Shown here: positions 45,201 to 55,399 of the stretch, one piece after another
Layout: each line of letters begins with the position of its first letter
How positions within the stretch are numbered: position 1 is the stretch's first letter
NCBI GenBank assembly: GCA_033032175.1
Contig: CM065318.1
Coordinates: 13,826,001-13,890,000 of the forward strand
DNA length: 64,000 bases
Reading direction: 5' to 3'
From: Saturnia japonica
Taxonomy: Eukaryota; Arthropoda; Insecta; Lepidoptera; Saturniidae
Notes under the pieces: model-generated
The model's input: the letters and a program-made list of their open reading frames with translations, nothing else
Told to the model about the DNA's origin: nothing
Database searches by the model: none
Translations under genes and position numbers: made by a program

Positions 45201-45494
45201 TGGACGCTTATGTGTTACTTGCTAACATTTGTATACCACTCACATTCATTCTGCAAAACGGAAGGTAGTCACGCTTTTTCAAAGAAATGTTTTTGAGTAA
45301 CCTTACAAATGGTTATTAAAAATGGTCATTGTTATCAAATGTTTATACCTTATGCATTCGTTTGGATATTTATTGCAATCGGTAATACATCTATATCTCT
45401 CCCAAGTAAGCCAGCCCATTGGAGGGGTTAAGGCGAGCCCATTGTCCAGCGCTTGGCCCGTTGATATGAAGGTGAATAGTAATATTACCCACAT
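36222..45494 (-). CDS. NAGA: Alpha-N-acetylgalactosaminidase (GH27), nine coding exons
   Basis: The minus-strand exons are 45494-45349, 44412-44238, 43614-43440, 41670-41576, 40449-40288, 38998-38786, 38136-37984, 36639-36567 and 36310-36222. All junctions are GT-AG and in phase, giving 426 residues. Residues 1-15 are a signal peptide ([15 protein letters not shown]), fitting a lysosomal or secreted enzyme. [15 protein letters not shown] opens the TIM barrel, then IGIDDCW. The nucleophile is Asp154 in YLKLDGCY and the acid/base is Asp215 in WGDIQDSW. The substrate loop reads YSCSWPAY with Ser186 and Ala189, as in NAGA, where alpha-galactosidase A has Glu and Leu. It should therefore remove alpha-linked GalNAc (and some galactose) from glycans. 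An acceptor (tttcag) lies directly before the ATG, so a 5' UTR exon exists upstream, perhaps near 46388-46440. The introns are crowded with transposon pieces but no exon is broken. Confidence 0.93.
37200..37275 (-). mobile_element. SINE fragment with B box (GH27 intron 7)
   Basis: The minus strand has cgcgggttcgatccgcgccc, a good pol III B box in a tRNA-like context, without an A box. It is probably a truncated SINE head. Confidence 0.4.
37752..37961 (-). mobile_element. Short Helitron-like element with (CAGT)n
   Basis: The minus strand starts A/TCTATATATTTATATAAAA and ends GAAGCTAG/T (CTAG at 37755-37752). A (CAGT)n run lies at 37914-37934. It sits in intron 7 of the GH27 gene. Confidence 0.55.
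38217..38530 (+). repeat. Interspersed repeat D, copy 1
   Basis: Shares tgtgaggaactttggtgactt, cttcgaagtcgaaggtc, aaaatgggatcatctttg and aaacaaagaagttatgcc with copies at 39380-39573 and 61272-61600. Noncoding; in intron 6. Confidence 0.55.
38570..38760 (-). mobile_element. SINE-like element close to GH27 exon 6
   Basis: The minus strand carries gtgggttcgaatccctg (B box) preceded by gcgtcgatcgacg. The same head motif (gcatcgatcgacg) occurs in the SINE at 41876. It ends about 25 bases from the exon 6 donor. Confidence 0.45.
39380..40090 (+). repeat. Interspersed repeat D, copy 2, split by a Helitron-like element
   Basis: Repeat D runs at 39380-39573 and resumes at about 40041 (aaccctcctctttttttgaag). 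The type A element at 39574-40040 is inserted between the two halves. Confidence 0.55.
39574..40040 (+). mobile_element. Helitron-like element, type A, copy 5
   Basis: Starts TCTATACAATTAATAAAA and ends ccgcgggcacagCTAG before a T, with a CCGCG/CGCGG stem just before the end. It lies in intron 5 of the GH27 gene. Confidence 0.75.
41470..41560 (-). mobile_element. Helitron-like 3' end fragment next to GH27 exon 4
   Basis: CTAG on the minus strand at the left edge followed by ctgacccggtagacattgtt, a common lepidopteran type. It stops just before the exon 4 donor at 41576. Confidence 0.4.
41876..42030 (+). mobile_element. SINE (GH27 intron 3)
   Basis: The A box is tggctcaatgg and the B box agttcgaattcc, with cgcatcgatcgacg between them. 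The body is not well conserved. Confidence 0.5.
42031..42170 (-). repeat. Interspersed repeat E, copy 1
   Basis: The minus strand has gttagcctagtggaagactgg and gctctcaaatgcagctgccgg. A second copy is at 62205-62340 (tagcctagtaggggaactgg). The tRNA-like beginning suggests a SINE. Confidence 0.45.
42230..42850 (+). pseudogene. LINE RNase H and C-terminal remnant (GH27 intron 3)
   Basis: The frame reads [12 protein letters not shown], then [24 protein letters not shown] (shown in two pieces: [12 protein letters not shown] and [12 protein letters not shown]), the RNase H block, followed by [14 protein letters not shown] and a degenerate Cys/His segment. This is the 3' part of an RNase H-bearing LINE of the R1/I type. 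Multiple stops break it. Confidence 0.65.
42895..42978 (+). repeat. (ATGAT)n microsatellite
   Basis: Repeated atgat/atatgat units in intron 3 of the GH27 gene. Confidence 0.85.
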
Positions 45495-45496
45495 CT

Positions 45497-46823
45497 GAAA
45501 TTTTAAAAGTATATTTCAAAAACTAAAACCACTGGAAGTTCATCATTTGTGATTTGGTTTGTTCAGATCGTTTCCTGTATCGCTGTTTTTGCAGTTAATT
45601 TAAAATTAATAGACTTTGTATAATATGCGATATGAGAGATACTAAAGGAAGATATAAAGAAAACATGTCATAAGACATTTTTGGACCTACCGATTGCTTG
45701 GGTTTTTACAAAGAACCAAAATACAAGTAAAAGATCAGCTTACTCAGAAATATGTATATATTTAAGTAACAAAATAATAATATTATATTATATTTAAATT
45801 ACCCTTATATGAAAATTCATATTAACTACGTAACAAAATAAAGACTTTAGCAGTTCAGTATGTTTTAGTTTTTAATTTTGAGTCTGACCCGCTAACACAT
45901 CCTTAATCATATAGATGGTATGGCCCTTTAGGAAAACAAGTTTCGACACCCCTGAGTTACACACGCTCTTTGGTTTACCAGTACAAAAGCTAATTTAATT
46001 ATCTTTAAATATAATTATTGATGCTTGTAGTGAACATCCTTAATACGTACCAATTATCGAATATTTCTAAACATTTAGTACAAATTAACATATCTTTCGA
46101 TAAACAATATAAATATATTTGTAATCCAAACAGTTTTAATGTTTTATCAAGCACTCTTTAAAAAAAATATTTGTTCAGCATTTAAGATATTTACTTTACA
46201 AAACGTTAAATGAAAATTTATTTCATAATTTCTTTATACAGAAAATTAATTAAATTTAGTGCAAATCATATTAAATGTGGAAAAATACTGAAAACAGCGA
46301 TGAAATTTTAAAATAAGTTAGGTAAATATTTAATGTTTTTTTAACTTAACTACAGTAAAAATCAACTTAAAATCTTTATAAACATACCTCGTTTGAGAGC
46401 GTATCGATAACAATACTAAAGTAAAATGATCATGAACGAAAAATAGAAAAGACGTCAGGCAGTTCCAGCCAACACTAATGCAATGAGTTGACCGGTTAAA
46501 TACATCTAGTTATGTATATCGAATACTGATAAGCTTAGTGTATAATCAATGCGATCCATGTAGCTTTAAGGAGACTCGTCGTGTGAACTTTTTAAATAGA
46601 TAGGATTTTACGGCCTGTTGCTATCCCATGTTTAATAACAGAAATTATTCTCGCTCATTCAAAGGTTATAAGAGTTCAATGTTAGAGGAGAAATGTTGGT
46701 ATGTGCATTTGCAATTTATTTCCAGTTCATATATAGAAGAAAATGTTGCCATTTCCCAGTGAAGAGGTTATTTAATGTCTTGTACTGTCGTTCAACAACA
46801 CCTACGCTTTAGTTAAAGTTGTA
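45497..46823. other. Upstream region of the GH27 gene
   Basis: AT-rich. A donor-like GAG/GTATGT at 46388/46387 on the minus strand could end a 5' UTR exon, with an ATCAGT initiator at 46530-46525. Otherwise nothing was seen. Confidence 0.35.
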
Positions 46824-48422
46824 CACTCATCAAAAAAGTCTAAGCAACATGTACTAATTTAAATTTTAGGATGGTTCTTCACATTATAACGTTGTATTTT
46901 ATTTTTAAAATAATATCTTTAGGGTTCTATGATGTAAAAATAACAGCTGTTGTCTTTATAAGTTCTTTTAATAACAGAAATGAACAATATTAGAATATAC
47001 TGTAGAAACTAAGATACATAAGAAACTAAACTTTTTTCTTACAAAATGAAATTTCTAAAGAAAATGTATTTATTGTGAAAGAATAGAACAATTTAATACA
47101 AAGTATGGGCTCCTCTGCTATTCAGAACTTGTCGGCAACGGTTATTCATTGAATTAATGAGACTGTTTATGTCATCTTGCGGTATTCGCTCCCAATGGAA
47201 TTGTAGCAAATCCTTCAGCTGTTAGGTTGTTGTCGCTCCGTCCAAGTCCTTCAAAACACGTCTCTGGAGCATGTCCCATGCGTGCTCGATGGGGTTGAGA
47301 TCTGGCGATTGTGCAGGCCAGAGCAATACCCGGATGTTCTCCGTTGCAAAGTATTCACTGGTTCGCCGAGCTGTATGTGAACGCGCATTGTCATGCATTA
47401 ACCTAAAATCGGAGACAAAGGTTTGTGCAAATAGGTAGACATAAGGTCTGAGAATATCCTCAATGTAATTTTCAGCATTCATGTTTCCATTTACAAAAAC
47501 GAGCTCAGTTCGCCTGTTCTTCATAATACCCGCCCATAACATAACTGTTGAGCCGCTGTATGGATGAACTTCCTGAACGCACCTGAGCCTTTCAGTATTT
47601 CCGGGCCGACGATACACTCGCACCCTTCTTGTATCAGGCTTAAACCCGAATCGCGACTCATCGGAAAACATAATTTTATCCCATTGTTCCTGGGTCCATG
47701 TTATGCGTTCTCTACACCATCCATATCGACGAGCGCGATTCCCGTGACGTATCGGTGGGCACCTGATTGGGCGTCGAGCTCGTAGGCCGTACTCATGCAG
47801 TCGATTTCGCACAGTTTGAGGAGTTACATCAACACCACTTGAAATTTGTAGCCTCAAACTTATCTCTCGAGCTGTTAACATCGGCTGGCGTCTTGCAGTC
47901 AGTTGTAAGTACCGGTCTTGCCGAATGGTTGTACTCCTTTTACGGCCTGGATGCTGTTCAGCGGGTTCTCCTGTATTATTGTAGCGCTGCCAAAGACGAC
48001 AAATAACACTTCTATGAATGCCAAAATGTCGAGATACCTGAGATTGATTACTTCCCGCTTGCAACATCCCTACAGCTCTTTGCATTTCATCTGCCATCAA
48101 ATGACGTCGCTTCATGATGTAAAGAATATCTAACAATTCAATTTTGTCGCTAACTTTATTTAAATGGTTGGTAAAATTATAAAATCAAGACTAAACGTAG
48201 CAATTAAAACGCACTTAAATTCAAACAAATTCGCAGTCATTTTAATTTTATGAAAAAACAAAACATAATCAAATATTTTTTTTACAACCAGCCAGTATGT
48301 CATCAATAACAAAAAAGTTTACTTACCTACGCACTTTGTTTGAGTAAATAATTAGAAATTAATTAATATAAATGGAAAAATTTGTAATATCACGCATGTT
48401 AATTAGACTTTTTTGATGTGTG
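46824..48422 (-). mobile_element. Nearly intact Tc1-like element
   Basis: The inverted ends CACTCATCAAAAAAGTCTAA (from 46824) and their counterpart ending at 48422 match over 28 bases with three differences. TA duplications flank both ends (46822-46823 and 48423-48424). The element is 1,599 bases long and carries one transposase gene. Confidence 0.9.
47093..48115 (-). pseudogene. Tc1-like transposase with one premature stop
   Basis: From the ATG at 48115 the frame has an N-terminal paired-like helix-turn-helix (NQSQVSRHFGIHRSVICRLW), a second HTH with a basic linker (GRKRSTT), and the catalytic triad: FSDESRF, LMHDNARSH and SPDLNPIEHAWD. The last two catalytic residues are 34 apart, the DD34E pattern. 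A TAA at 47224-47222 ends it after 297 codons. The same frame then continues for 43 more codons (KDLLQFHWERIPQDD, ending RGAHTLY) to the natural stop at 47095-47093. The catalytic core is complete; only the C-terminal tail is lost, so the element is probably inactive or nearly so. Confidence 0.9.
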
Positions 48423-48424
48423 TA

Positions 48425-49364
48425 TTATTTACAAACTTAAAGTTGTAGTTGAAAATTTTCAAAGCATAGCATTGTTTCCAACGATTCTTATATTTAGGCG
48501 TATTATGGTACGCTTGTCACAAGTGAAAATAAAATATGATAATAATATATAAAACATGTTTGAAATCCCATATAAACTAAAGTAACAAATATAAAATATT
48601 GAATTGAAGAACGTAAATTCCTACAGCTATAATTAATGGAACAGATATGGAACTTGGCCCCAGTTAAATCTCAGCTCTTTTATCGGTGACAACGACTACC
48701 ACGAAAGTTGTTTTTACCGATCTTGGCCTCATTTTCACATAATATATGTTTTTGTTATATTACCTACCTTTAATTAACGTTTAATCACAAAAAAATACCA
48801 TTTAAGTAGTTCAATTTTTCATAATAATGCAACGTAGTCAATTAAGACGGAAACTTTCCACCCCTATTGTCCCGTATAAGCCTGTATTTCTTATTGTACC
48901 TACAATACCTACATCATGATCCGGCAGTACCTATATTGGCAAATGAATATTTATAGCAAGCGTGCAACATACCCATTATACTTTCCTTGCCGATAATTGT
49001 AGAACGAACGTCAAGACGTCGTCTTTTTTAATTGGCGTTAAAACTTTATTCCCAATTTCTTCCGTTTTATGTTTACGTTTTAAGTCTAAAAGGGGCATTA
49101 TAGATGAAAAGGAACACCCCGTAGTGAAGAAATTTATAAATCAAAACATGAAATTACGTTTCTCTATTTCAAGCGAAAAACCGTGACTTACATTACAAAT
49201 TACAAGGGAAAAGAACCTTATTCGATTGAAAACATTTCTAGACAAATAAAAATAGGTAACAGTAAAGAAGGGACAATTGAATTCTCGAATCGAATTGAAA
49301 CCTATTTGGAGATTTCTCTCTACTATACTGTGAAGGTACCACAGAAGATCGCAGCCAAATAACC
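48425..49364. other. AT-rich spacer
   Basis: Nothing recognisable was seen. Confidence 0.4.
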
Positions 49365-49530
49365 TTGTGTTCTATTCCTGCGATGAATAGGGCTTCCAGA
49401 AGTCTTTGGGGAATAGGGGGTTTAAGGTAGGCAATGTGCTGGTGATGCCTCTGGTGTAAAAAGTATCCACAGGCTACGGTAACGGCTTACCAAAACAGGT
49501 GGGCCGTAAGTTTGCTTGGCACTTTTTTTT
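49365..49530 (+). mobile_element. SINE/LINE 3' tail
   Basis: It contains gcctctggtgt and ends ggtaacggcttacc...caggtgggccgtaag followed by a T-rich run, a common 3' signature of lepidopteran non-LTR elements. The similar signature at 54638-54665 follows LINE coding sequence. Confidence 0.5.
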
Positions 49531-49657
49531 TATCGAAATTGAAGCAATGATTGCTAAGTTACAGCGCACACAGACACCACGTCGAAGTATGTAAATTCCT
49601 ACCCTGCAATGAGCTTGAGCAAATCTGAAGATAATAAATAATTATCATAATAAACTA

Positions 49658-49880
49658 GCTGACCCATGCCAATATTTGGTTTATAGAGTGTAAACAATCT
49701 AATAGAGCCTGTCATTTTAGTTCAATGGATTGATAGCAGATGGCGCTTTGAATATATCTTCATCAGCATTAACAATTATGGCATCATAGTGAAGAAGTTT
49801 TTTATTAAGTAATTTTTAAAAAAAAGATTAATTTTAAACCATTTTTTCTAATAGCGATGAATATAGTTGTAAAATAATTT
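49658..49880 (-). mobile_element. Helitron-like fragment
   Basis: It starts aactagctgaccca (CTAG end on the minus strand). The remainder is degraded. Confidence 0.35.
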
Positions 49881-49947
49881 TTGAATCATTCATTAATTTT
49901 CATGAAGATTAACCGAGTTAATTATTAACCCTAGGTGCGTTTACAAT

Positions 49948-50131
49948 TTTTTTCTCCTCCGGGATGAAAAGTTTATATATTTTATATATAAACACGCAGT
50001 TGCTAGGTTACCGGGAGATAAAGTAAAGTACGCGCATGCGCACATTTGCCATCTCACCGGGAGAGAATCGGGTACTTTTCTCCTGCGTGACAGGGACTAA
50101 TAGTGAACTTTTCATCCCGGAGGAGAAAAAA
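49948..50131. repeat. Perfect 26-base inverted repeat
   Basis: The arm at 49948-49973 (core ctcctccgggatgaaaag) is the exact reverse complement of 50106-50131. The 132 bases between contain gggagataaagtaaagtacg and acgcgcatgcgc. It may be a MITE. Confidence 0.85.
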
Positions 50132-50322
50132 TATATTTTACAAAAAAAAAACTTTATATTCATCCCGCACAAAACGCCAATCTCATATGTAAGGAAAGGA
50201 CCTAATATTATTACTAGATAAATAGGTAGATAACTATCTAAAAACGGTTCGGCTCGGGTGACAACCATATGCGTGGGCGTGAATGTCCTACTTTTCTCCC
50301 TCGGTGCGTAATATACTATTAA

Positions 50323-51262
50323 TTAATCAAAGTATGCACCGTTGTTATCTATGCACTTTTGCCATCTCATAGGTAGTTCATTGATCCCTTTACTAAAAAA
50401 ACCATGGGGGCGAGAATCAATAAACTCTTTGAAGGCTGTTTGGTGTGCCGCATCGGAGTAATGAATTTTTTCTTTGTAAGAAGTTGTCCAAATTCCGGAA
50501 AAAATCGGTAATCTGTTGGAGCAAGGTCCTGGGAGTACGGTGGATATCGCAGACATTCCAATTGTCGCTCATCTAACGTAGTGGTTGTTTGTTGTGCAGT
50601 GTGTGGTCTTGCGTTGCAAAAGAGCTATTGACCAATCTCGGTTGAACAAAGTTGAGTGAACGACACCGGCGCTAGTCCACCAAACACTCACAAGTAACTT
50701 TTTCTGAGTAAATTTTCGTTTAGGGCAGGATTTGGCTGGGGCTCCAGGGTTCAGCCATTGCGACGAGCGCTTCCGAAGTAATGATTCGATTTAAAATCCC
50801 TTCATTATTGTGTCGGTTGAACAAAGAAACGCAGCAGTCGCCGCGTGTTTGCAAGTTAGATTCACTCAATTTATGAGGTACCTACCCATCGTTCAAGTTT
50901 TTTTACTTACCCGATTGCTACAAGAGGATTAATACAGTATTATCACTTACCCTGAAGCCTGTAGCTATCTCTGAAGTACTTTGGGATGGATCCGCTTCCA
51001 CAATAGCCTTTAATTCTTCATTTTCCACTTTGGTCTCCGGCCATCCACGGGGTTGGTTCTGAAGGTCGAAATTTCCAGAACGAAAACGTTGAAACCAAAA
51101 ACGTACCGTGCTTTCTTTTGCGACACCAGCGCCGTACACATCATTAATCCTTCGAGCTGTTTTTGCAGCACTGGTAGTACGGTAGAACTCGTACTCATAA
51201 ATATACCGATATTTCATGTATTCCATTGTGCAGGTAACAAGCGACGCCAAAAAAAAAAATGA
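50323..51262 (-). pseudogene. Mariner transposase remnant
   Basis: The N-terminal part (51240 to about 50950) reads YEFYRTTSAAKTARRINDV, ESTVRFWFQRFRSGNFDL and ADPSQSTSEIA, the double HTH of mariner transposases. The C-terminal part (50561-50323) reads RYPPYSQDLAPTDYRFFPE in one frame and HQTAFKEFIDSRP in another. The middle is reduced and unrecognisable in frame, so the catalytic core is lost. Confidence 0.75.
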
Positions 51263-51299
51263 GGAAAAAACAAAGGAATGACTGTTTTCAAAACTCAAA

Positions 51300-52786
51300 T
51301 GTACCAGCTAAATGAATTTATAAATTTGAATTTGGAATTCCTAACCAAAGAGGAGATATGTATTTCAGATCAAAGTGGTTAGTATTACAAAACGATAATT
51401 TCATATGTAAGGACCTAATATTATGAATCTTGATATAGGGTCATTGGCCTGGAAATTGTAAAAAGTAATATATTTTGAATATAATATCAGGTTGCAAACT
51501 GAGATTTCAGACAAAAGTACCTAAGTAATTATTTATTAGATATTCTACTATACTTTACCACAAAGAATTTATAAAATGATTCATAGATATTTCTGTGAAA
51601 CACAATCGAAGTGAAAGCATTAAATAATCTGTAAATTAATGTAATACTTAATGTTTATTAAAATACATACTTTAATAAAGTACCTATTTATTTGCTTTAA
51701 CTCATTGTTTTACGACAATGAAATTGTTCTTTGATAACCATTTATTGTTTTTATATATACATACATACAGTAAACATACAAGATATTTCAGATTAGGTAA
51801 TCGTAGGTACGTATGATTTAAAATACGTCTAATTTTTAAAGATTTTAAATTTAAACAAATTTCCCTCAATATTTAATTGAATCCATTTACTGACATTTTA
51901 TATTCATAATTTAGGGGATGGGATCATCCTATTGTCCTTTTAACAATAATAATATATATCAGTAATTACTAATAATAAATTAAAATACACAGAGAAGTAT
52001 GCAGTAAGATTTCCTTTAAAAAATAATTTCGTTCAGATCTAATATAGAATATCTACTTCGAACATATTTATACTAGCACGGAGATAATAAACAACCAAAT
52101 TAAACGTGTATGGATAAACGAAAATTCCGCATTTAGTTGTTTTTTATTTTATTTTTTTGTTTAGGTATATAAAACGACATAAGTTATTTATGGTTGATAA
52201 ACTTTTCTAATAATTACGTGGAAGCAAGTTTTATTTATCTTTCAATTTTAGCATACTTGGCCATTAGTGAATATTAAGTGAGACGATAAATATCTTTAGA
52301 GGTGCTATGCCCTCTAGTAAGTTACAGCAGTGTGTTGAATAAACTTTACATAACATTATAGAGAAATAACGGTCACCGTTACTAAGCTATCACAGGCCTG
52401 TTTTAATTTACATTTAAGAGTTCGTGAACCCAAGATGTTTGATTATATTATTAAATAAATATCTTATTATTTACCAATTAATTGCATAATAAAGAGATCA
52501 AAAATTGCTAAATAATGCTTTATAAAAATTTTACCCTTAGAAGGCACTTCAGAAACTTGATCGGGTTTATCAATTATTTTTTTAACTTTGTATTTTAGCG
52601 GATGTACAGAGAGAGAGTCACTTCCAGACATCACTATCATTCACGCAATTATTCATCTTTTGACAGTAAAACCTGCTTGTCACGGTCCTTGTACATAATA
52701 TCCGGCAAATCTATTTCTTTAGCTATTATTATTATTTAGGTAAGCTGTCATATGCAGTCTATGGACGCTTGCAACACCAGAAGTAT
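51300..52786. other. AT-rich spacer
   Basis: The string tcatatgtaaggacctaatatta near 51402 repeats one at 50184, on the other side of the mariner remnant. No gene was seen. Confidence 0.4.
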
Positions 52787-53650
52787 AACATTCTGATTGG
52801 GAGTTTTTGGCGGGATCTTGAGATGACATGTTGTGGTTTTTGTTTTTAATTCATTTACTTTGATTTTGCCCCTATATTATGTAACTAGTGAAAACCGTTT
52901 CCAAATCGGTTAAGCCGTTTCTGAGATTAGCGCGCACAAACTTTGGCAAACAGACAAACAGACAAAAATTCTAAAAAACATTGTTTTGGGTTCTACTGCG
53001 TTGATAGAGACCCCTAATAATAGTTTTTCTTATATATCTTCTATGTACAGACATCGATCAGTTACGTTTTTATTATATGTATAGATATAGATATTGGTGA
53101 GTTTTGCGTGCATAAGTAAACTAAGAGCATGCATTCTGAGATCCCACAAAAGCACCCTAGAAAGTTCTAACAAGGGTGCCACTATCTTGTGAGGATACTG
53201 AAATCGTCATAAGACAGGTCACTATATTCACTACATAATGGCAGTAATGGTCTTCATTACGGAGAACTAATTTCCAAGTTAGGAAGAAGATGAAGAACAT
53301 TCTGATTCAAGTTGTCAAATGGAGTTTTTGGCAGGATCTTAAACTGTCATTTAGTGTTTTTTGTTTTATATTCATAAATTTGTGTTGTGGACCATATATT
53401 GTGTAATACGGGTGGCATTTTGCATAATAAAGTTAGGTTATTGTGCACAAGTGTAATGGAAATAATAACATGTGCCATGAAATTTTGAGATTCCACATAA
53501 ACTCCCTAGAAAGTTCTAACAAAGGGTGCCACCACCTTGTTAGAATACTGAAATTGTCATGAGACAATACACTCTATACTCACTCGATAATGGCAGTAAT
53601 GGTATTCAATAAAGAGGACTAGTTGCCAAGTTTGGAAGAAGAAGAAGTTG
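52787..53650 (+). repeat. Tandem duplication, about 300 to 350 bases per unit
   Basis: Unit 1 (52787-53295, including an insertion) and unit 2 (53296-53649) share acattctgatt, gagtttttggc-ggatctt, ctagaaagttctaacaa, gggtgccac, and ggcagtaatggt. A third, more diverged copy is at 54945-55170. Confidence 0.65.
52885..53085 (-). mobile_element. Short Helitron-like element in repeat unit 1
   Basis: Minus strand A/TCTATACATATAATAAAAAC start and TTTTCACTAG/T end. It interrupts unit 1 at a place where unit 2 is continuous (near 53405). Confidence 0.6.
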
Positions 53651-54094
53651 CCGATCCTTTAATTCCGGTTAACTCCTGTCTTGAAGAACCCCATACCTAT
53701 ATTATGTACCTATACTGTATCTCTCTCGGAAAATTTCAACAGGGAGCTTATCCCACATCTGAAGCGCTCTGGTCGGAAACTACTCTGAAACACTATCTAG
53801 TATCCTATAAACTATCCAGTAGATTTTACGTGATGCGCGCACAACGGCAAATCTTAATCATTTTATTTATACTTATAGAGATTACAACGAAATATAGTTC
53901 AATGTCCAATCACTATTGATTAGTGGCACTTAAAACTAATACTTCAGTCAAGAACTGAAAGCTTGTCTAATAACAAAGGACATTTCGGTACGTATTTCAT
54001 GAGTGTACCTACATAATTATATCTAATATAGTTGGTAGTATTTAACTAATTTACAACACCTTAGGTAATATTTGAAGGATATATAGCAATAGAT
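53651..54094. other. Spacer
   Basis: A 98-codon open frame overlaps the end of repeat unit 2 and has no family motif; not called as a gene. Confidence 0.35.
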
Positions 54095-54280
54095 GGCTAA
54101 AATGGGTACAAGTGAAACAAAACAAAGCAGCTAAGGGAGACCAAGTAAAAGATGGAGAAACATTTTCAGTCACAAATATGAACCATAATGGATGCGAAAG
54201 GCACGAGAAAGAGATGAGTGGAAACGTTTAGGAGAGGCTTACGCCACAAAGGCGACTAATTATAAGTATATAATTATTAT
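54095..54280 (+). mobile_element. RTE-type LINE C-terminal fragment
   Basis: The frame reads GRPSKRWRNIF and, after a stop, WMRKARERDEWKRLGEAYA, the closing block of RTE-like ORFs. Only this end remains. Confidence 0.6.
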
Positions 54281-54297
54281 AAATAACATTCTTTTCA

Positions 54298-54413
54298 CGC
54301 GGCTCAGTGCTTTAAGCGATTACCTCCAAGTTCGGTGAAGCTGTAAAAGCTGCAGTGGCTTCAGGGTCCCTAAGGCTAACAGTATAGTCAGTTCTAAAAA
54401 AAAACATTGTTTT
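54298..54413 (+). mobile_element. LINE 3' tail, copy 4
   Basis: The last 110 bases or so of the LINE family (cggctcagtgc, ttcggtgaagctgtaaaagc, taaggctaacagtatagtc) with an A-run. Confidence 0.75.
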
Positions 54414-54458
54414 AATTGAAATAAATCTATTGTGTAATAGCTTTATTGTAGCTTCTTA

Positions 54459-54690
54459 AGACACTTTCTGCCTCGCACAACCGCTCTGTGGAACCAGCTG
54501 TCGCCTGAAGTCTTTCCGAGCCGTTATGACCTGGTGACCTTCAAGAAGAGAGCTCATTCTTCTCTAAAAGGCCGGAAACGCATCTGCCAGCCCTCTGGTG
54601 TTGCGAATGTTTGTGGGCGGCAGTGATCACTTTCCATCAGGTGCGCTACCTGCCCGTTTGCCCTCTTTTTATAATAATAATAAAAAAGTA
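54459..54690 (+). mobile_element. LINE ORF2 end and 3' tail
   Basis: Reads [20 protein letters not shown] and [16 protein letters not shown], then a stop and the tail cactttccatcaggtgcgc with TAA repeats. C-terminal end of a jockey/CR1-like ORF2. Confidence 0.7.
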
Positions 54691-54944
54691 GCAAATAAGG
54701 GACATTTTTTAATTTATTTTTTATTTAGTTGTAACGCCTTCAAGGCCAAAAACATGCATGACAGAAGACACTTCCAGTAACGCTACACTTACGAGGTCAC
54801 ACCCACACGTACCTACGAGGTTAACGAGGTTCCTCCTACACTAACGAATTTACGCCTACACAATTAAGGTCAAATGAGGCGAACCTTTGTAAATCGAAAA
54901 CTTCGGTTGACCAATTATCTCACAACGATAACTTCCGATGGAGA
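54691..54944. other. Spacer
   Basis: Nothing recognised. Repeated acgaggt motifs occur at 54791-54830. Confidence 0.3.
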
Positions 54945-55170
54945 GTTTTTGCCTGCAACTTAATCTGTTGTGTTGTGGTTTATATTGTGGCTCATGAACT
55001 TATGTTATATGACTCTATATTATGTAACATTCGGGGCATTGAAATATTACTTAGATTGGTTTGAGCACAAGTGAAGTGAATTAAAAATAATAACTAAAAG
55101 TTTGAATTTTAGGTAGCCAAAAAACTCCCTAAAGTGTTTCAATATACCATCTTATTGAAGGGTCGTCGCG
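54945..55170 (+). repeat. Diverged third copy of the 53 kb repeat unit
   Basis: Shares gagagtttttg, tctatattatgtaac, gagcacaagtgaagtg and aaactccctaaagt with units 1 and 2. Confidence 0.5.
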
Positions 55171-55399
55171 TGGTCGGTTTGGCATCGCTTGAACTCTGAA
55201 GACTAGACAAATGACAATTACCTATTATATCCACATATCATTGATGTAATTCTGTATATACACACGTTCTTAAATGTTAGTTAAGAAGAAGAAAACTTCT
55301 GATGACTCTGAGTCCATTCTTATTACAGACATATTACACGATAAAAGGAAGAGAATACATCTTTAAGAACATTATCTTCATACATCTACAATATCATAG

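Noticed and set aside
53623..53919. 98-codon open frame
   Set aside because: It begins inside a noncoding tandem repeat unit and shows no family motif or splice support.
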